A DNA stretch of 64,000 nucleotides from NCBI GenBank assembly GCA_033032175.1, contig CM065312.1, positions 3,038,001 through 3,102,000 of the forward strand, read 5' to 3'. A model generated the notes under the pieces. It had not been told where the DNA came from. It saw nothing but the letters and a program-made list of their open reading frames with translations, and did not search any database. Below are positions 48,701 to 59,808 of this stretch, piece after piece. Positions within the stretch are counted from its first letter, which is position 1. Each line of letters opens with the position of its first letter. The DNA comes from Saturnia japonica (taxonomy: Eukaryota > Arthropoda > Insecta > Lepidoptera > Saturniidae). Made by a program: the position numbers and the translations under genes.

Positions 48701-48769
48701 AACAGAACAACTCACAACATTTTGGAAAAAGCTTGGGTTTTAGCATCTACCTACTTACAACATGATTGA
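33752..48769 (+). CDS. Gene A: secreted cysteine-rich protein with a Plus-C OBP-like core, shorter tandem paralogue
   Basis: Eight exons (33752-33787, 37590-37652, 37918-38151, 43260-43345, 44192-44240, 45233-45364, 48270-48365, 48680-48769) encode 261 residues with no internal stop. Seen: hydrophobic signal exon MNLLWLTFFIHS (1-12); Ser/Asn spacer (13-33); core C-x4-C-x40-C-x15-C-x7-C-x8-C-P-x9-C (34-126); short exon; head SKCCFVPEIINRYIMSDC (160-177), that is CC-x13-C; Thr-rich linker QTTEAPITVNETT (201-232); and a last exon that reads to TGA. Cys spacing with C-P after an x8 gap is the mark of Plus-C odorant-binding proteins, secreted carriers of small hydrophobic ligands; the family is inferred from this, not from a search. 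All introns are phase 0 except 43345/44192, which is phase 2. Compared with gene B it ends after the first linker. The last exon may be real or a read-through of a lost donor (GGTTTTAG at 48736). Intron 1 holds a mag element. Confidence 0.65.
34257..35351 (+). pseudogene. mag gag plus protease, with start-codon change and in-frame stop
   Basis: One frame throughout. The expected start codon at 34257 reads TTG (next in-frame ATG at 34287). A TAA at 34542-34544 interrupts the capsid region, and the same frame resumes at once. Later come an Ala-rich stretch and two CCHC knuckles (CWRCGKLHQADRC, CDLCGVRGHLKVMC). The protease motif IDTGSRISTI follows. The frame ends at the deletion point near 35342-35352. 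Non-functional. Confidence 0.85.
35394..36644 (+). CDS. mag integrase region (remnant of pol)
   Basis: 416 codons, open. Starts in the end of the RNase H/connection region (YVMFGWPP). The zinc-binding HEGHLG...CQSCEAC is present but the segment between the His and Cys pairs is shortened, probably by a small deletion. Core catalytic residues: D in IHADFAEY, D in IVTDNGPPF, E in GNGAAENV, with 35 residues between the last two (DD35E). A C-terminal GDPVLARGY domain and a charged tail follow. Without the upstream polymerase this copy cannot move by itself. Confidence 0.85.
   Translation: MFGWPPITVCNEEKPYFMRKEDIVLDLGCLIFKYRLVIPPTLRRRILEEIHEGHLGINKMKNLSRSYVKVCQSCEACRAVRDTPPHAVLHPWEFPLKPWQRIHADFAEYGGKKYFIVIDANSKWIEALEMKRTDAESTIIVLRSIFARFGLPLQIVTDNGPPFLSLDFNEYCRKNCIKHITSAPYRPQGNGAAENVVKTVKKVIKRAIHEGENVSKALCKFLFQYRYVEHATTGISPAMALLGHRIRGRLDALRPDVATVVRNAQQRQLEYKGGQDRDIQVGDPVLARGYMEKNSKWVKGKVIQKTGPISYKVSVGDGLQWRRHQDQIISLKPTDRYSLSRNNVGSEKINDNSLEQDRVADDTCEEVAGEGSDRNLIEQPLTPVAPQQRAVRSLTPPSPGASARAMRAYIRAKVRK
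37002..37520 (+). repeat. L1r repeat, near full-length
   Basis: CTAGCTGTGCCCGTGGC to TTTAGTAAAAAGATG and ACTCCAATTTTATTAATTG, including the CGGACAGACAGACAGAC stretch. The best uninterrupted reference copy in the window. Confidence 0.7.
37590..37652 (+). CDS. Gene A exon 2, Ser/Asn-rich mature N-terminus
   Basis: 21 codons (VYTRSIRTSADSEPVNNSSD), donor GTAAGT, phase 0 at both ends. No homology beyond position and phase; gene B has a 17-codon exon here. Confidence 0.5.
37918..38151 (+). CDS. Gene A exon 3, OBP-like core
   Basis: 78 codons, acceptor TTTCAG, donor GTTGGT. CKPWSCLYSRLGSLD, LLPQGAAQDVV, VACPLQTHLLCILDQFIE. Six Cys: C-x4-C-x40-C-x15-C-x7-C, with the next Cys in exon 4. About 30 percent identical to exon 3 of gene B by eye. 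Confidence 0.8.
39131..39396 (+). repeat. tRNA-derived SINE, full-length
   Basis: A box TTAGCCTAGTGGTCG and B box GGTTCGAATCC (39185-39195) give a pol III promoter. The body has GGCAATAGGCTCGCCCCC and GGTGTACA-TTAGTACACC, and the tail is GTTATGTTATGT. Best preserved of five copies in the window (14.2, 26.7, 31.0 and 41.9 kb are the others). Confidence 0.9.
39775..39863 (+). repeat. S90 SINE, diverged copy
   Basis: AAGCCTGGTGAAGC, GAAAGCC, CTAAGAGTCTAGTTAATTCG plus poly(A) aligns along its length with the S90 SINE at 17683-17773. No clear target duplication. Confidence 0.6.
41867..41993 (-). repeat. tRNA-SINE 3' half, interrupted
   Basis: The minus strand contains GGGACCTAAAAACATACTCG, then the TGTACA block, then an extra 20-base stretch, then CCTTCGGGGAATACAGGCG and a TATGTT tail. 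It breaks off at 41993 where an unidentified open frame continues. Confidence 0.75.
41976..42479 (+). other. Unidentified open frame, about 168 codons
   Basis: The frame begins inside the inverted SINE and stays open to TAA at 42477-42479. Segments such as SYGGYDMWLQYWSNVDSF and SIKNWLYKRV look protein-like (Trp/Tyr-rich), but I recognise no family. It could be a decayed transposon gene or a chance frame. Located in gene A intron 3. Confidence 0.25.
43260..43345 (+). CDS. Gene A exon 4 (C-P-x9-C)
   Basis: 86 bp, phase 0 in and phase 2 out, the same length as gene B exon 4. HCPQENLNTTDACTPVRTEV, then KFMYSQ. Donor GTTAGA, parallel to GTTAGC in gene B. Confidence 0.8.
43371..43735 (+). repeat. 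L1r repeat copy
   Basis: CTAGCTGTGCCCACGCCTCC to TTTAGTAAAAAACTG and GTATTGTATAGATT, with internal deletions. Confidence 0.6.
44192..44240 (+). CDS. Gene A exon 5 (short)
   Basis: 49 bp, phase 2 in and phase 0 out, acceptor TTTTCAG, donor GTAAGT. Encodes GVYRNIEQNPGDGHLKT with the split Gly. Confidence 0.7.
44388..44568 (-). pseudogene. LINE reverse transcriptase C-terminal fragment
   Basis: The minus frame reads GKPQTTWMAKVQKDMRELEL then a short stop-broken tail with WRRL. Typical of the end of RTE/R-type LINE open frames. Confidence 0.5.
45233..45364 (+). CDS. Gene A exon 6, CC-x13-C head
   Basis: 44 codons, phase 0. TFSSKCCFVPEIINRYIMSD then CGFTSLLEY and the linker QSTTTGLDEE. Three Cys with the same CC-x13-C spacing as gene B exons 6 and 10. 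Confidence 0.8.
45740..47560. other. GC-rich insertion-like block in gene A intron 6
   Basis: The composition changes from the surrounding AT-rich intron. GC-rich patches lie at 45760-46340 and 47160-47340, with a TCTATA-rich stretch at 46560-46800 between them. Probably a large non-autonomous element; I found no LTRs, TIRs or coding domains. Confidence 0.35.
46046..46204. repeat. Minisatellite, 44-48 bp unit, about 3.5 copies
   Basis: Units begin GT(A/G)GTGGCGCTAGTGTCGAT and end GCAAGGTTCCGATGAATCCC, starting at 46046, 46091, 46139 and 46183. The outer flanks 45996-46008 and 46346-46358 are a perfect 13-bp inverted repeat (AACCGAGCCGACC). Confidence 0.85.
47655..47780 (+). repeat. Interspersed repeat of the 6.1-kb family
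   Basis: ACACAACGGCGACCACCGAG, CGGTAACCGCTGTCATGCC and ATATCTCTTCACGTTACCCT match 13560-13800 (inverted), with 56546-56600 a shorter copy. Confidence 0.45.
48270..48365 (+). CDS. Gene A exon 7, Thr-rich linker
   Basis: 32 codons, phase 0. QTTEAPITVNETTSSS, then ALKIVSLKDIDDK. About 68 percent identical to gene B exon 7, and the first bases of the intron (GTAAGTTATC) are also shared. Confidence 0.85.
48680..48769 (+). CDS. Gene A exon 8, proposed last exon
   Basis: Acceptor TTTTACAG. TTAAESTNRTTHNILEKAW continues to TGA (48767-48769). An alternative is splicing at the weak donor GTTTTA at 48737, which would keep phase 0. No AATAAA is seen within 100 bases. Confidence 0.5.
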   Translation, partial: TTAAESTNRTTHNILEKAWVLASTYLQHD

Positions 48770-50534
48770 GAAATTGTTACATATAACATATATACTTAAC
48801 CATATATTGAAATAGATAGAGATGTAAAACAAAGTGAAAAGTTTTCAAAAAACATCAAAAATATTTTATTGAATTTAGAGCCTAAGAAGGCACTTATAAC
48901 TTTAGTTTAGTGTAACGTAACGTAGCGTAACGTACCTTAAAAATGTAATACAATTCTTTGAAATTATTGGTTATGTCTGCAAATGTAATCAAAATGGTTG
49001 AAATAATCTGTAATTTAGTAATTCCCGGGATAATGGATGACCATTGGCCAATAGTGCCAATAATGCAATTTAAATTTATAATTCAAAAGTTAAGATATTT
49101 ATCAGTGCATTACGTTTTATTACACATGCAATATTTACACAACACAGTCGAGAAAAAGAAACTTATATGGAAACATCTTCTACATTTAAATAAATATACT
49201 AAGCTTATTCTGATCTATGGTAATAACTAAATAATATTATGGATTTCTAAGAACATTAAATACTGTTTGAATATCTTTTTATTTTTCGCTTGACAAAGTT
49301 ATTGAAAAGTAATTTATTTTATTTGACATTGGCGAAATTGTTTACATAGGCAGATAATCAAAATTAAAAATAATAATAAAATAAATACCAACTTCAATGA
49401 TTTTAAGGAAGTCCCTGGTGTATCTTCGAATTCGAAGGTGTCTTGAGGTGTCTCTTTTTTCCAACGAAAAAATAATTATACAAATCGGTTTATAGACCTT
49501 CAAGTTATGGCTGAACATCTTTATAAAAAGAATACATTACAATTGAAAATTGTCTCCTTTTATGAAGTCGGTTAATAAAAGTTAAATAAAACCTTACGTC
49601 TTATTATTTTGGGAGGAGAGCGAGAGAGAGAGAGAGAGTGGAAAAGATTATTTATCATTGTTACCTAATGATTTTCTTATTTTACCTTCTATATAAATGT
49701 TGGGAACTTGAAATCATTGAAAGATGGCTTACGTAATATTTAAACGTTTCCCCGTGTATCTCAATAATTAATGTTGTAAAAAAAGGTGTGTAGTTCACAC
49801 GCAGTACAAACGAAACCTATGAAAACATAAAAAACATATTCTTTTTAAATCTCTTTTTAAAATCCTAAATCAACCGGATTCGAACTATCTGCCACTCGTA
49901 CTGTACATACATTACAACATTGAGTACAAGTCTGGTCGTCTCACACCGACGACAATCATAACTATAAAAATCAGGACTGACATTAACCGTGTATAATGTA
50001 TTCTAAATCCTATGGATGTGTGTGTTTTGTTCCTTTTTAGTCTTGCTTTTTCCTTTCATGGAGCTTCAAATCAAAAACGGTACTACAGAACTTTTCACTT
50101 CAAAAACAAGAATATTTCGCATCTTAATGATTATTATTAGCTTGTAATCATAAATGGTATTATCACCTGTTTTTGTTTCCTTATAATGCTGAACGTATTT
50201 ATCGATATGACAACCATCATATCTCGTAAAATTCCTTTAAGTATATACCTTAAATATTGCATCTCTAATAATAACTAAAAGCTCAAAGAAGATGAATTGT
50301 AATTTCGCCATTATTTTAATGTAACATTATTTTACTCTTATTTTTTAGTTTCGTATTTGAAACTAATAGATAATATATTATGATATTGGGTAAATATAAT
50401 TGAAATGATGTCGTATTTAATATCACAACGCAAAATAAAAAGTTTATCAAAACGACCCGACCCGAGATGAGCGGGGCCAAAGCATCTTATCAATATATTG
50501 TGGTCATTTATTCTTGAATATTCCTCTATCTAAC
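48770..50534. other. Intergenic between genes A and B
   Basis: Includes a fragment of the Jockey 3' UTR on the minus strand (48865-48905, GAGCCTAAGAAGGCACTTAT), a (GA)n tract at 49615-49639 and the TTCGAATTCGAAGG repeat at about 49430. The upstream region of gene B is AT-rich. No gene seen. Confidence 0.45.
49615..49639. repeat. (GA)n microsatellite
   Basis: GAGAGCGAGAGAGAGAGAGA-type tract between genes A and B. Confidence 0.8.
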
Positions 50535-50570
50535 ATGAATATATTGTGGCTATTTTTTATTTTACATTTG
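50535..50570 (+). CDS. Gene B exon 1, signal peptide
   Basis: MNILWLFFILHL, donor GTGAGT, phase 0. Joined to exon 2 (AVAQRGFGK) it makes a textbook signal peptide with AVA before the cut. The parallel with gene A exon 1 sets the start. Confidence 0.65.
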
Positions 50571-53500
50571 GTGAGTTTAATTTTCATAGTTCATCATCAT
50601 CGGCCATCCATTCTACGAGAAATGCCTCATAAGTCTCGCAATACTTTAAATTAAATTAAATTTTAAATTTAATTCAATTACTTTTCCACGGTTACTTGTT
50701 TACAAAAATATATCTATCTATCTAGATAAATAAATAAATGTCAAATAAATGCAGTAGAAATGAGAGCGCTAAGAGGTATGTTAGAAGTGAAACTGAGTGA
50801 GTGAAAGAAGATGTAGTCACACGGATTGGGAAAGGGGTGTTTAGATAGTTTGGGCATGTTGGGAGGATGAATGAAAGAAAAATGACTGAACAAATTTATG
50901 AGACGAGTGTGAATGTGGGAGCGTTTGGAAGAGGAAGGCCTAGCCGAACGATCGTCGATTAAATCGGAGACGTTCTGAAGAAAGGTCAGGTTATAAGTAC
51001 TCTAAACCGACGAGCATGCATGAAAAGATTGATAAATGTTGAAGAAGCGAAAAATGTTTACCAGGATCGTAGTAAGTGGAAGGACTTAGTCTCTGCCTAA
51101 GATGTTGGGCGATCGAAAATTTTACTTCTTAAATTTTGGTTGCTTATTAAAAAATCACAATATCTTTATTAAATTAAAGTTTTAAGAAACTACGATTTTT
51201 AAAAGCATTCCGCGTTCTTCTCTTTTCCACGCAAGCGAAGCCGCGGGCACAGTTAGCTTAGAATAAACATGTTATCGGCTTATCATAGGTGTGAGGTCAA
51301 TGACTGTGTGTATTTAATAAGTTGTTTTTATTGTTTGTTGTCGTACGAGATGCAATACAAATATTATAATAACAGTAGAGGTCAGTACAAACTATAGTTA
51401 TATTAATAAAGTGGCTAACAAGCATACGGCCCATCTGGTGATAAGTGGCTACCGTATACTATGTACGCTATACAAAAGTATCACTAGCACGTTGCTGACG
51501 TTGAACCCTCCTCTCCCAAGAGCTCTGGAAACCCTAGGCCACACTTAACGGAAATTCCGTCGCCGATCTTCCGCAGCGGAACCCTAAAACAGTTTATTAA
51601 GTATAGCCACTGTTGTAGAGTTTTTGGTGGGATCTCAAACTGTCATATCATGGTTCTTGTTTTATAACCGATTTCAACAAAAAACGGTTACTCATTTCGA
51701 ATGTTTTTTTTTTGTTCAGTCATAACTTATTTGTTTATGAACCGAATTGGATGATTCTTCTTTTGTTAAATAGGTATATACTTCTCAAGGTGACCCTATT
51801 TTAATTTTATTGGTATTGGTCCTTATACTTTGAAGATACGGCAGGAAACTTTTCAAAATGAATGAAGTTGATTTTCGTTTTGGTTTAAAATTGTCTTGTT
51901 ATACATAAATATGTGTTTTTTTTAACCCATTATTGTGTAATGAGAGCGATATTTTACATAAAGCTTTGTTCTTAATAAAACAAGTGAAGTGGATTGAAAT
52001 TAATAACATGAATTCTGAGCTACCACAAAAACTCCACCTTCTTGTTAGGATACTAAAATTATCATAAGGCAGGACACTATATTCACTCAATATTAGTAGT
52101 AATGGTCTTCAATAAAGAGTACTAGTTGCTAAGTTAGGAAGAAGAAGAAGAAGTACTGTGGTATAACTTACTGTTAACGATCGCACTATGAGGAAGATTG
52201 ATTGCTCCGTTCTCCTGACGAAAATGTGTTAGCGGATGATCGGTTACGGAATTTCCGTTGTTTTGCGTAGGCCTTAGTACTCGCTGTGCTTTAACGTCTA
52301 AATTTCATATAAAAAATAATATTCATTATGTTAAGTACGTAGAAAGAGTTTTGACAATAACTAATCACTTCCCTTTAAAAAAATGTAGGAATATTGACAC
52401 AAGAAAAATCCATCAATCCATTGTAATTTCAAACAAATGTATACACCACAAAGATGCATATTGAACCTCTTGTTTTATTGTGGTGAAGATAGTCATATTC
52501 AAAGTTATGCATCACGCATTTATAACTCGTGCGCGATATGTTGAGACCCGCGCGGAATGCGACTCCCCACCCGCTTTCCCGATGACACCCGCGTTGTACA
52601 GCGCGCAACGCCATTATTTAATATGGTTTTTTTAAGTCTTTTACTATACTAAGCTAGTAGTGTTCATTTTTTGTTCACTGTACCAGGACCCGACAATGAC
52701 GTCACCGCGCTCAAGTGTCAACTTATCGCGCACGAGTAGTACCTTCATAAACATAACAAGCATTGATAGTAATATCAATGATGATAACTTAACAAGATAT
52801 TACATTATAAAATCTAATAATAATAATAAATTATAAAATAATCTATCCATCGTAATTGATTTATCCAAAATTTCTTTGCCAATCTCGCCTAAAACAGATT
52901 TACAGTTGTTCCGTCTTTCTATAACAAAAAAAAATGTTTGTTACTTATTGTTAAGGTGAATCTGAAAATGTTAAATCTGAAACTACACGTGAAAAAGAAG
53001 AAAAGTCAAAAAGCGAAATGTTAGTAAATGAAACGATAAAAGAGATGCGCGGTCGAGTACGCAATAAAACTAATAAAGATAATTAGATATTCAATTGTAT
53101 AATTTTTGTAAAGTTAAAGCAATCAGTTCACACTAAAGCATGATGTAATGTAATAAATTGTTACAGTTAAACATAATTGAATGTAAATAATGTAATTGAA
53201 TGTAAGTAAAGTAGAGAGATGTAACAATTTGAATGTACTATCAGGAAACTCCGGATCTCCAATTAACTTCAATAAATGTAGGTCAAAGTTCATATACACA
53301 TTGATTGTGAATTTAAGTGACGTCTCTGATTTCTATGTACGTAGAATTTGTGAAAACATTGTAAGTATAGAGTTAGGGTTGTGACAGATGCTATATTCTA
53401 GACCAGAGATCAACAAGCTAAATTATTTTAATGTTTAGGAAAATGTAATGCTGTGAGAACATAACGATGGGTTTTAGAATCATATTTTCACATTGAAAGC

Positions 53501-56500
53501 GGTAACTAGTTATAATAGGATTTGTACCTACGTCGATCGGCAACGCGGTATGGCGTACATACCAGTTTTAAACTTTAAATAATAATCAGAGTTCTTTTTT
53601 CTAACACAAAGTGTATATTTCTCAAATCATATTATATTATTTAAACTAAACTAAGGAGGTCAAAGAAGATTTTTAATACAAAATTACATAAATCGTATTT
53701 TCAGGCGGTCGCACAACGCGGTTTTGGAAAATCGTACCTGAGCAGTTCACGATTGGTAAGTTATATTCACTTGGAAAGATGTGATGTACGGAGTATTCAC
53801 TATCGTTAGGGCCGTTTTAGGCCATTTAAGGACCTTTGGACACAGAGTTTGGGGCCTTTTTTGATCCTCCTTTTCGGTGTAAAGGATGACATCTATATTC
53901 TACATATTGAGACTTATTACCAAGCTGGTGGCCATGGGCTCGTGCCCTATGTGCTTTTATGGAAAAGATGAAGCTATGGCAATAGTTTCAAAGTTTTTAA
54001 AAATGTTAAATATGGTAATGTGAAGACTCTCTACTTAACAGTAAGAACAGTACAATCTAAAAACGTTGACCACACGGAGGTCGCTAAATATCGCCGGTCG
54101 TTTCTAGCTGGTCCTGAAACTTGATAAACTAAAAGAGACTCACTGTGAGGGCTTAATCACCATGTACATGGTGGTTGCGAGCCAGTCGGATATCTTTTTT
54201 ACCGAGAATAAACACCAATCTGGAAATGGACAAAGGCCTGGAATGGAGAAAACACTGGCAAACGTACAGGTTTATTCTTGAGGTTTTTTTTTCATGATCA
54301 CTAAAAAAATCGTATTTATTTCTTGACATAGGATTCATTGACCTCCTTGCTAACCATTCAGTTAACATAGTTAAACAAGGACATATAAGTATATAATATA
54401 GCAATATAAACGGGACTGCTTTAAAAGATGACGTCACGTTCATAAAAGCATAGACCTTACACCGTAGGTACAATATTATACATATAATATTATGTACATC
54501 TCTGATTATACAGAATCCAACATTTATGTTATGTAGAATTATGTTCTAAAGAACCATGACATCTGTTTTAATGATAAGAAAAGCTGCATTCATACATTTT
54601 ATACAAGATAGTAAATGTATTGTCTTTTCAATTAAAATTTCACCTATCAATGTAAGAAATAAGAAATATGTTACTTAATTACAATAATTAATAGTGTAGG
54701 TTGTAAAGAATAAATACTGTTAGGAAATCATTAATAGTGTAGGTTGTAAGGAATAAATACTGTTAGGAAATCTTCTGTCTAAAATGAAAAGAAAATGCTG
54801 AATTTAATTATTTTGTTTTGAAATGCTCACAGTAACAGCCATTTTCTTGGATATATAGCAATGAACTCTTTTAAGTACTGGTTATATAGTTTCAAGGGTC
54901 TTTTAAGATTTCCAGTCAATAGAAGCTAGTATAATGTTAACAGTATGAACACAATAATCATACAGCCATATACATTTTTACAGTGTCGTGAATGGGCTTG
55001 TATAAATACAAAGGTAGGTTTACTGGACCAGTTGCCTTCGAAGCAACTGTTCGCTGTTATACTCAGTTTGAGGCTGCCGAAAGGAGCATGGCAGGAGACC
55101 ATCGAACCTGTATTGACGGCGTGCTACGACAGCAGACCTAGAAGATACTCCAACACTTGTCCAGGGCAAGCGCTGTGGCACTGCGTCGTCGATCAATTAA
55201 TAAAGGTAGGTATATTTTATATTTTCAGAAATGAAATAAGTAACTTATGATGAATGAATCCATGAATTATAGAAATGAATTAACGAACGAATGGTTCAAT
55301 GAATGAATGAATGAATGGGAGAATTGTACTTTATAGTTCATAAATTCATTTTCTTTCAGCTAACCAGCGGTATTTTGAAAAAAGAGCGATCTAACCATAG
55401 TATATGTATAATATAACTTTTTGGTTTACAGAATTGCCCCGATGAAAGTTTGAAGAAAGGAGATGCGTGTTCCCCTGTTCAAACACTAGCAGGAGCCAAG
55501 TATATGTTTTCACAGAGGTTAGCAATCTAATGAATTTTGTGGATGAAGAATAGTCCAGAAAATATATTGTTATATATATAGAAAGGTTCTGATATTAAGT
55601 GGTTTACTGCAGCCTGTTGGAAGACCTCCTGCGTCAATTCACTGTTGCCAATGCAAGTACTACGTACTTCTTTGCGGCAGAAATAACAAATTGTGCATTT
55701 ATATTAAGACTAGCGATCGCCCTAAGGTCGAAATTCGAGCAGCGACTTTTTGATCATAAACTATTTTCTGTTCGACATTTGCAGTATTCATAAACAATGA
55801 GTATTATCTATATCAATTGCTGTCACTTTTCGTTGAGTGACAATGTCAATATTTTGGGAGGTCTAAGTTCAATGACACTGGTCTATTTAGGATTCGCAGT
55901 AATAATTTATTCAATTTAATATATTGGTAACAGATATTATAGATAAATTTTAGCTTTCTGCACTCCTTCTCCATATAAACTTTAACCATGCCAAATCAGA
56001 CGGTCTTCCGTGCACGCAATACGCTTAAAAAAGGGTATAAAGTTTTTGCTTCACATAATAATGCTTTAATTTAATGATAACATCGTTGTGGGTGTTATAT
56101 ATAAACTAATCGATAGATTAACAAATCAACGCACAGCCCAAATTACTGGGTCTAGAACCGTTAAAATTTCCAGGCTACTTCCTTGTATACTGTAGGTGAG
56201 CACCAAGAAAAGATTTTTCGAAATTCAACCCCTAAGATGGTGAAAAAGGGGATGGATATATGATAATCCGTCATTTTTGAAGATATACCTATGCAAATTG
56301 GTGTATTTAGCAATTCTGTTAGAATTGGACATAAAATATATAAAAGGACATAGCTCAACTATGACGCAAGCAAATCCGCAGGAACCCTACATATTGTATG
56401 TTATTATTTAATTACAGGATGTATGAAAATTTTCAAGAGAACCTAGCCATTGAACGTCGTCCTGGCTGGTTTTTGAGTAATGTAAGTTTGTATTCTTTTT

Positions 56501-59500
56501 TTATAATAGCTCGGCAGATTGAGAGGACTATCCCTGATGGTATTCACAGTACAATCCTAACACAACGGCGACCACCGAGAGATCGGGATCGGTAGGGAGT
56601 TTTACTCGATACTTGAATGACTAGAATAACATTGGAAAAAATCGTACTCGAGTGAAAAATATTTTAGAAAACTTCTCTAATAATGTTGTAATTTCTAAAC
56701 GCAATAAAACGAGAAAGCGATACTGAAAAGAGACAAACATATGTATCTATAGGATTTAGCATAAGAGAGATTGAGAAAGATAGAATACATTATACACGGT
56801 TAGTGCTAGTCCTGAATTTAACTACTATGTTCGTCGTCGAATTGGCCCAGCAGTGTGACGACCGAACTTGTACGCACTGTTGTATTTACAGTACGAGTGG
56901 TCCATAGTTCAGTTTGCCCGGCTGATTTATGAATTTTAAAAAGACATTTTAATATTTTTTATGAAAGTTTCACTGGTACCGCGTGTGAACTGCACACATG
57001 CTTTTTACTCTAGTTTAGAGGGAGGTTAAGAAGTTAAAATAATGTTCGTCAGAAGGAACTTGTCCATATTGTGTTTTGTTTAGATGCTATATTATTTTGT
57101 TTCCAGTACTACAGTGCGAAGTGTTGCAACTTACCGCCAGTAATTCTAGAGAAAGAATTATCTGGTTGCGGATTCTCGCCTTTGATTCACTACGACGTCG
57201 ACGCACCACGTTACGACCTTATACGGTTTGCCGCAAACTTAAATGTAAGTAGCGAATATTACAAAAAAAAAAATTGGTTGCCTGTAAAGTCGGTATACGG
57301 GCGAAAGTTTTACGTGACAACGACTTTATGTCTGTCTCTCTCGCTCTTAGGCGGGCTAACCATGCCCGAGTGGAAGGGACGCGTGCCTCTCACTCGCTCT
57401 CATTGTGAGCGCATAACGTGAGCGGAGCGTAACGCAGTTTCTTGAAGTGTCATCCGGCAAACCAATTTATAAGACGTTGTCACGTCAAAAGTTTAAACCA
57501 AAACCGAACTGGTGAAACTCAAATTAAAAGACGGCAAATAATAAAAACCGGCCATACATGAGTCGGAAGGATTCTGAACTCTATGAAAACATTTTTATGC
57601 CAAAAATATAAGACTATTACTTAGAATAATAACACATAGAAAGATAGTTCGGAACTTTAGGTGATTACAAAAGTGAAGCAAAAAATTCTACAAATGTGCA
57701 AACGATTACACGAGTACACACGCGCACCACTATAAAATGGGCTTGCCTCTAAAATGTAGCTTGCCCAAAATCGGGGAAAATGAAATGCATTATTTCTTAA
57801 TCCGTCACGTGCTTTTTTTACTTACTTATCCTTCGTCTTCTCAGTCGTTACTTAGGCCTCAACTCAACACTTAACAATTATTCTGTGTTATTATTCTAAG
57901 CACAATTAGTTATATTGTGTGGTAGAATGGAATTTTCGATGCGGATAAAACGACTCGCACTTAACTGATTTAATAACACCCAGGTGCACGGATGACAAAA
58001 CCCCTAAAAAATGCACACGGCGTGGCTGACCTCGGCATTTAGTATTTGAGTAAACCAATTTGAAATGATGATATTTAAGAAGATATGCGGTCTAAGAAAC
58101 ATTTCAAGATTAGGTATTTTTCAAATTTATTGCTGGTGCGCTATACCTGAAACCTCACTGAATAGAGTTCGAGAGTGACAACTGCAGTTCGGACTGATTA
58201 TACCTAAGTAAAATTAACGAAACCATAGTTTCGTATTTCCCTGTTTTCTCCTCCAAAACTGAACCGATTTTAATATATTTCCAAGAATAATATAAGAAAG
58301 ACTTTGGCTATGTATGTATGTTTTTTTTTTAATGTAGTCATCAAATTTGTTTGCTGGACGTCTAAACTTGACGGTAAAAAAGGTGAATTTAAGGTCATTT
58401 TAAAAGGCTCCTATTTTTTATAATAATTCATTTATGAAAAAAATCAAAACATAGGTACTTGGTAGTGGTAGATATAAATTTTATGGTGTAAAGTGTTTGC
58501 TCTAGTACCACTATCCGGGGAGGAAACGGGGGAATACCTTTGTACAGGTAAAACACTGCCCGCGTTTCCTCTTAAGATCAAAATCTTATCGCTTCAGCAA
58601 ACGACTGCAGCGCCAGTGACTGTGAATGGAACCACACCGATTAGAGATGAGGCACTGAAAATCGTCAGCTTGAAAGACGTCGTTGGCAAAGTAAGTTATC
58701 ATTTTTAAAGGTCTTTCTTGTGCGTTGGTACATTCTCTGTTTACTGAACATGATTAAATCTCTGTTTAATTCAGGATGTAGCTAACAGTGATCACCATAC
58801 GACATACAAGGTAATCTTTGAAAATTTATTGGAATGCTCCCATATGACATCTCTGTGACCTCAACTAATCTTCTGATTTTCACTCTTTGATTATCTTTGA
58901 TTATCACATTATCTTTTGTGACCGATGTGGTTGGGAGTCCTTCGCGATGTTCATCTCCATTGGATGTTCTTCCCAGCTTAAACTCCTTGTACCAGCAAGC
59001 AAATGTGGAATATGAAGGTTCAGAGTCTCCTAGTGTTTTTTTCCACCAAGTTGGCTTGTACCTCTTTAGAAGACATTTTTTTCAAACACAGGTCCTCAAT
59101 GATAGCTCTTACTTCGTTTTTCTCCATTGTGATATTATCCTTTCCGACTTTTCGTATTGAAATGAATATATTTCTTAGGAACCATGGTCTATTTATCAAG
59201 ATTTTATTAGGCTCAACTGTAACTGGGGATGTATACGTAATTTTTTTTTAAGTGTATGACTTTGTATTATATGAGATTATCATTACTTTTGGATCACCCC
59301 TAGTATTTTCTAATCTACAAAGGGGGGTCTAACAAGATGGTGACTCTCTTGTTAGAACTATCTTGGGAGCTTTTGTGGCAAGTTATATGCATGTTTCCAG
59401 TTTATATTTATAATCCACTTAACATATACACAATAACCAAAATATATGAAAGAAAGAAAGAAAAAGTTTATGTATTCATCACACAACACATCAAAAACAA

Positions 59501-59777
59501 AAATTATAAAAACATAAAATCAGCACAACTAAAAAATAATAGCAATAAATACAATAATAATTAGTAACGTGCCGTGCGGGAATAAATAGGTCCCAGTCTC
59601 AGCATAATTGTTACACTGAATCAATGCAGCGCTGGTATTCTGACTGGGCCACATTAACATACATCACAGATATCAAGAAAATAATAAAATTAAAAAAGAT
59701 AGTAAATAAAAAATAATAATAATATAATACATACTAACAATGTACAAAAAATAAATTCGACAAAGAGAAATTTTAAC

Positions 59778-59808
<31 letters not shown>

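Noticed and set aside
52958..53086. 42-codon Glu/Lys-rich open frame ending in a stop, considered as the last exon of gene A
   Set aside because: It lies downstream of the gene B first exon, its acceptor would be phase 2 unlike the linker exons, and it has no counterpart in the other paralogue.
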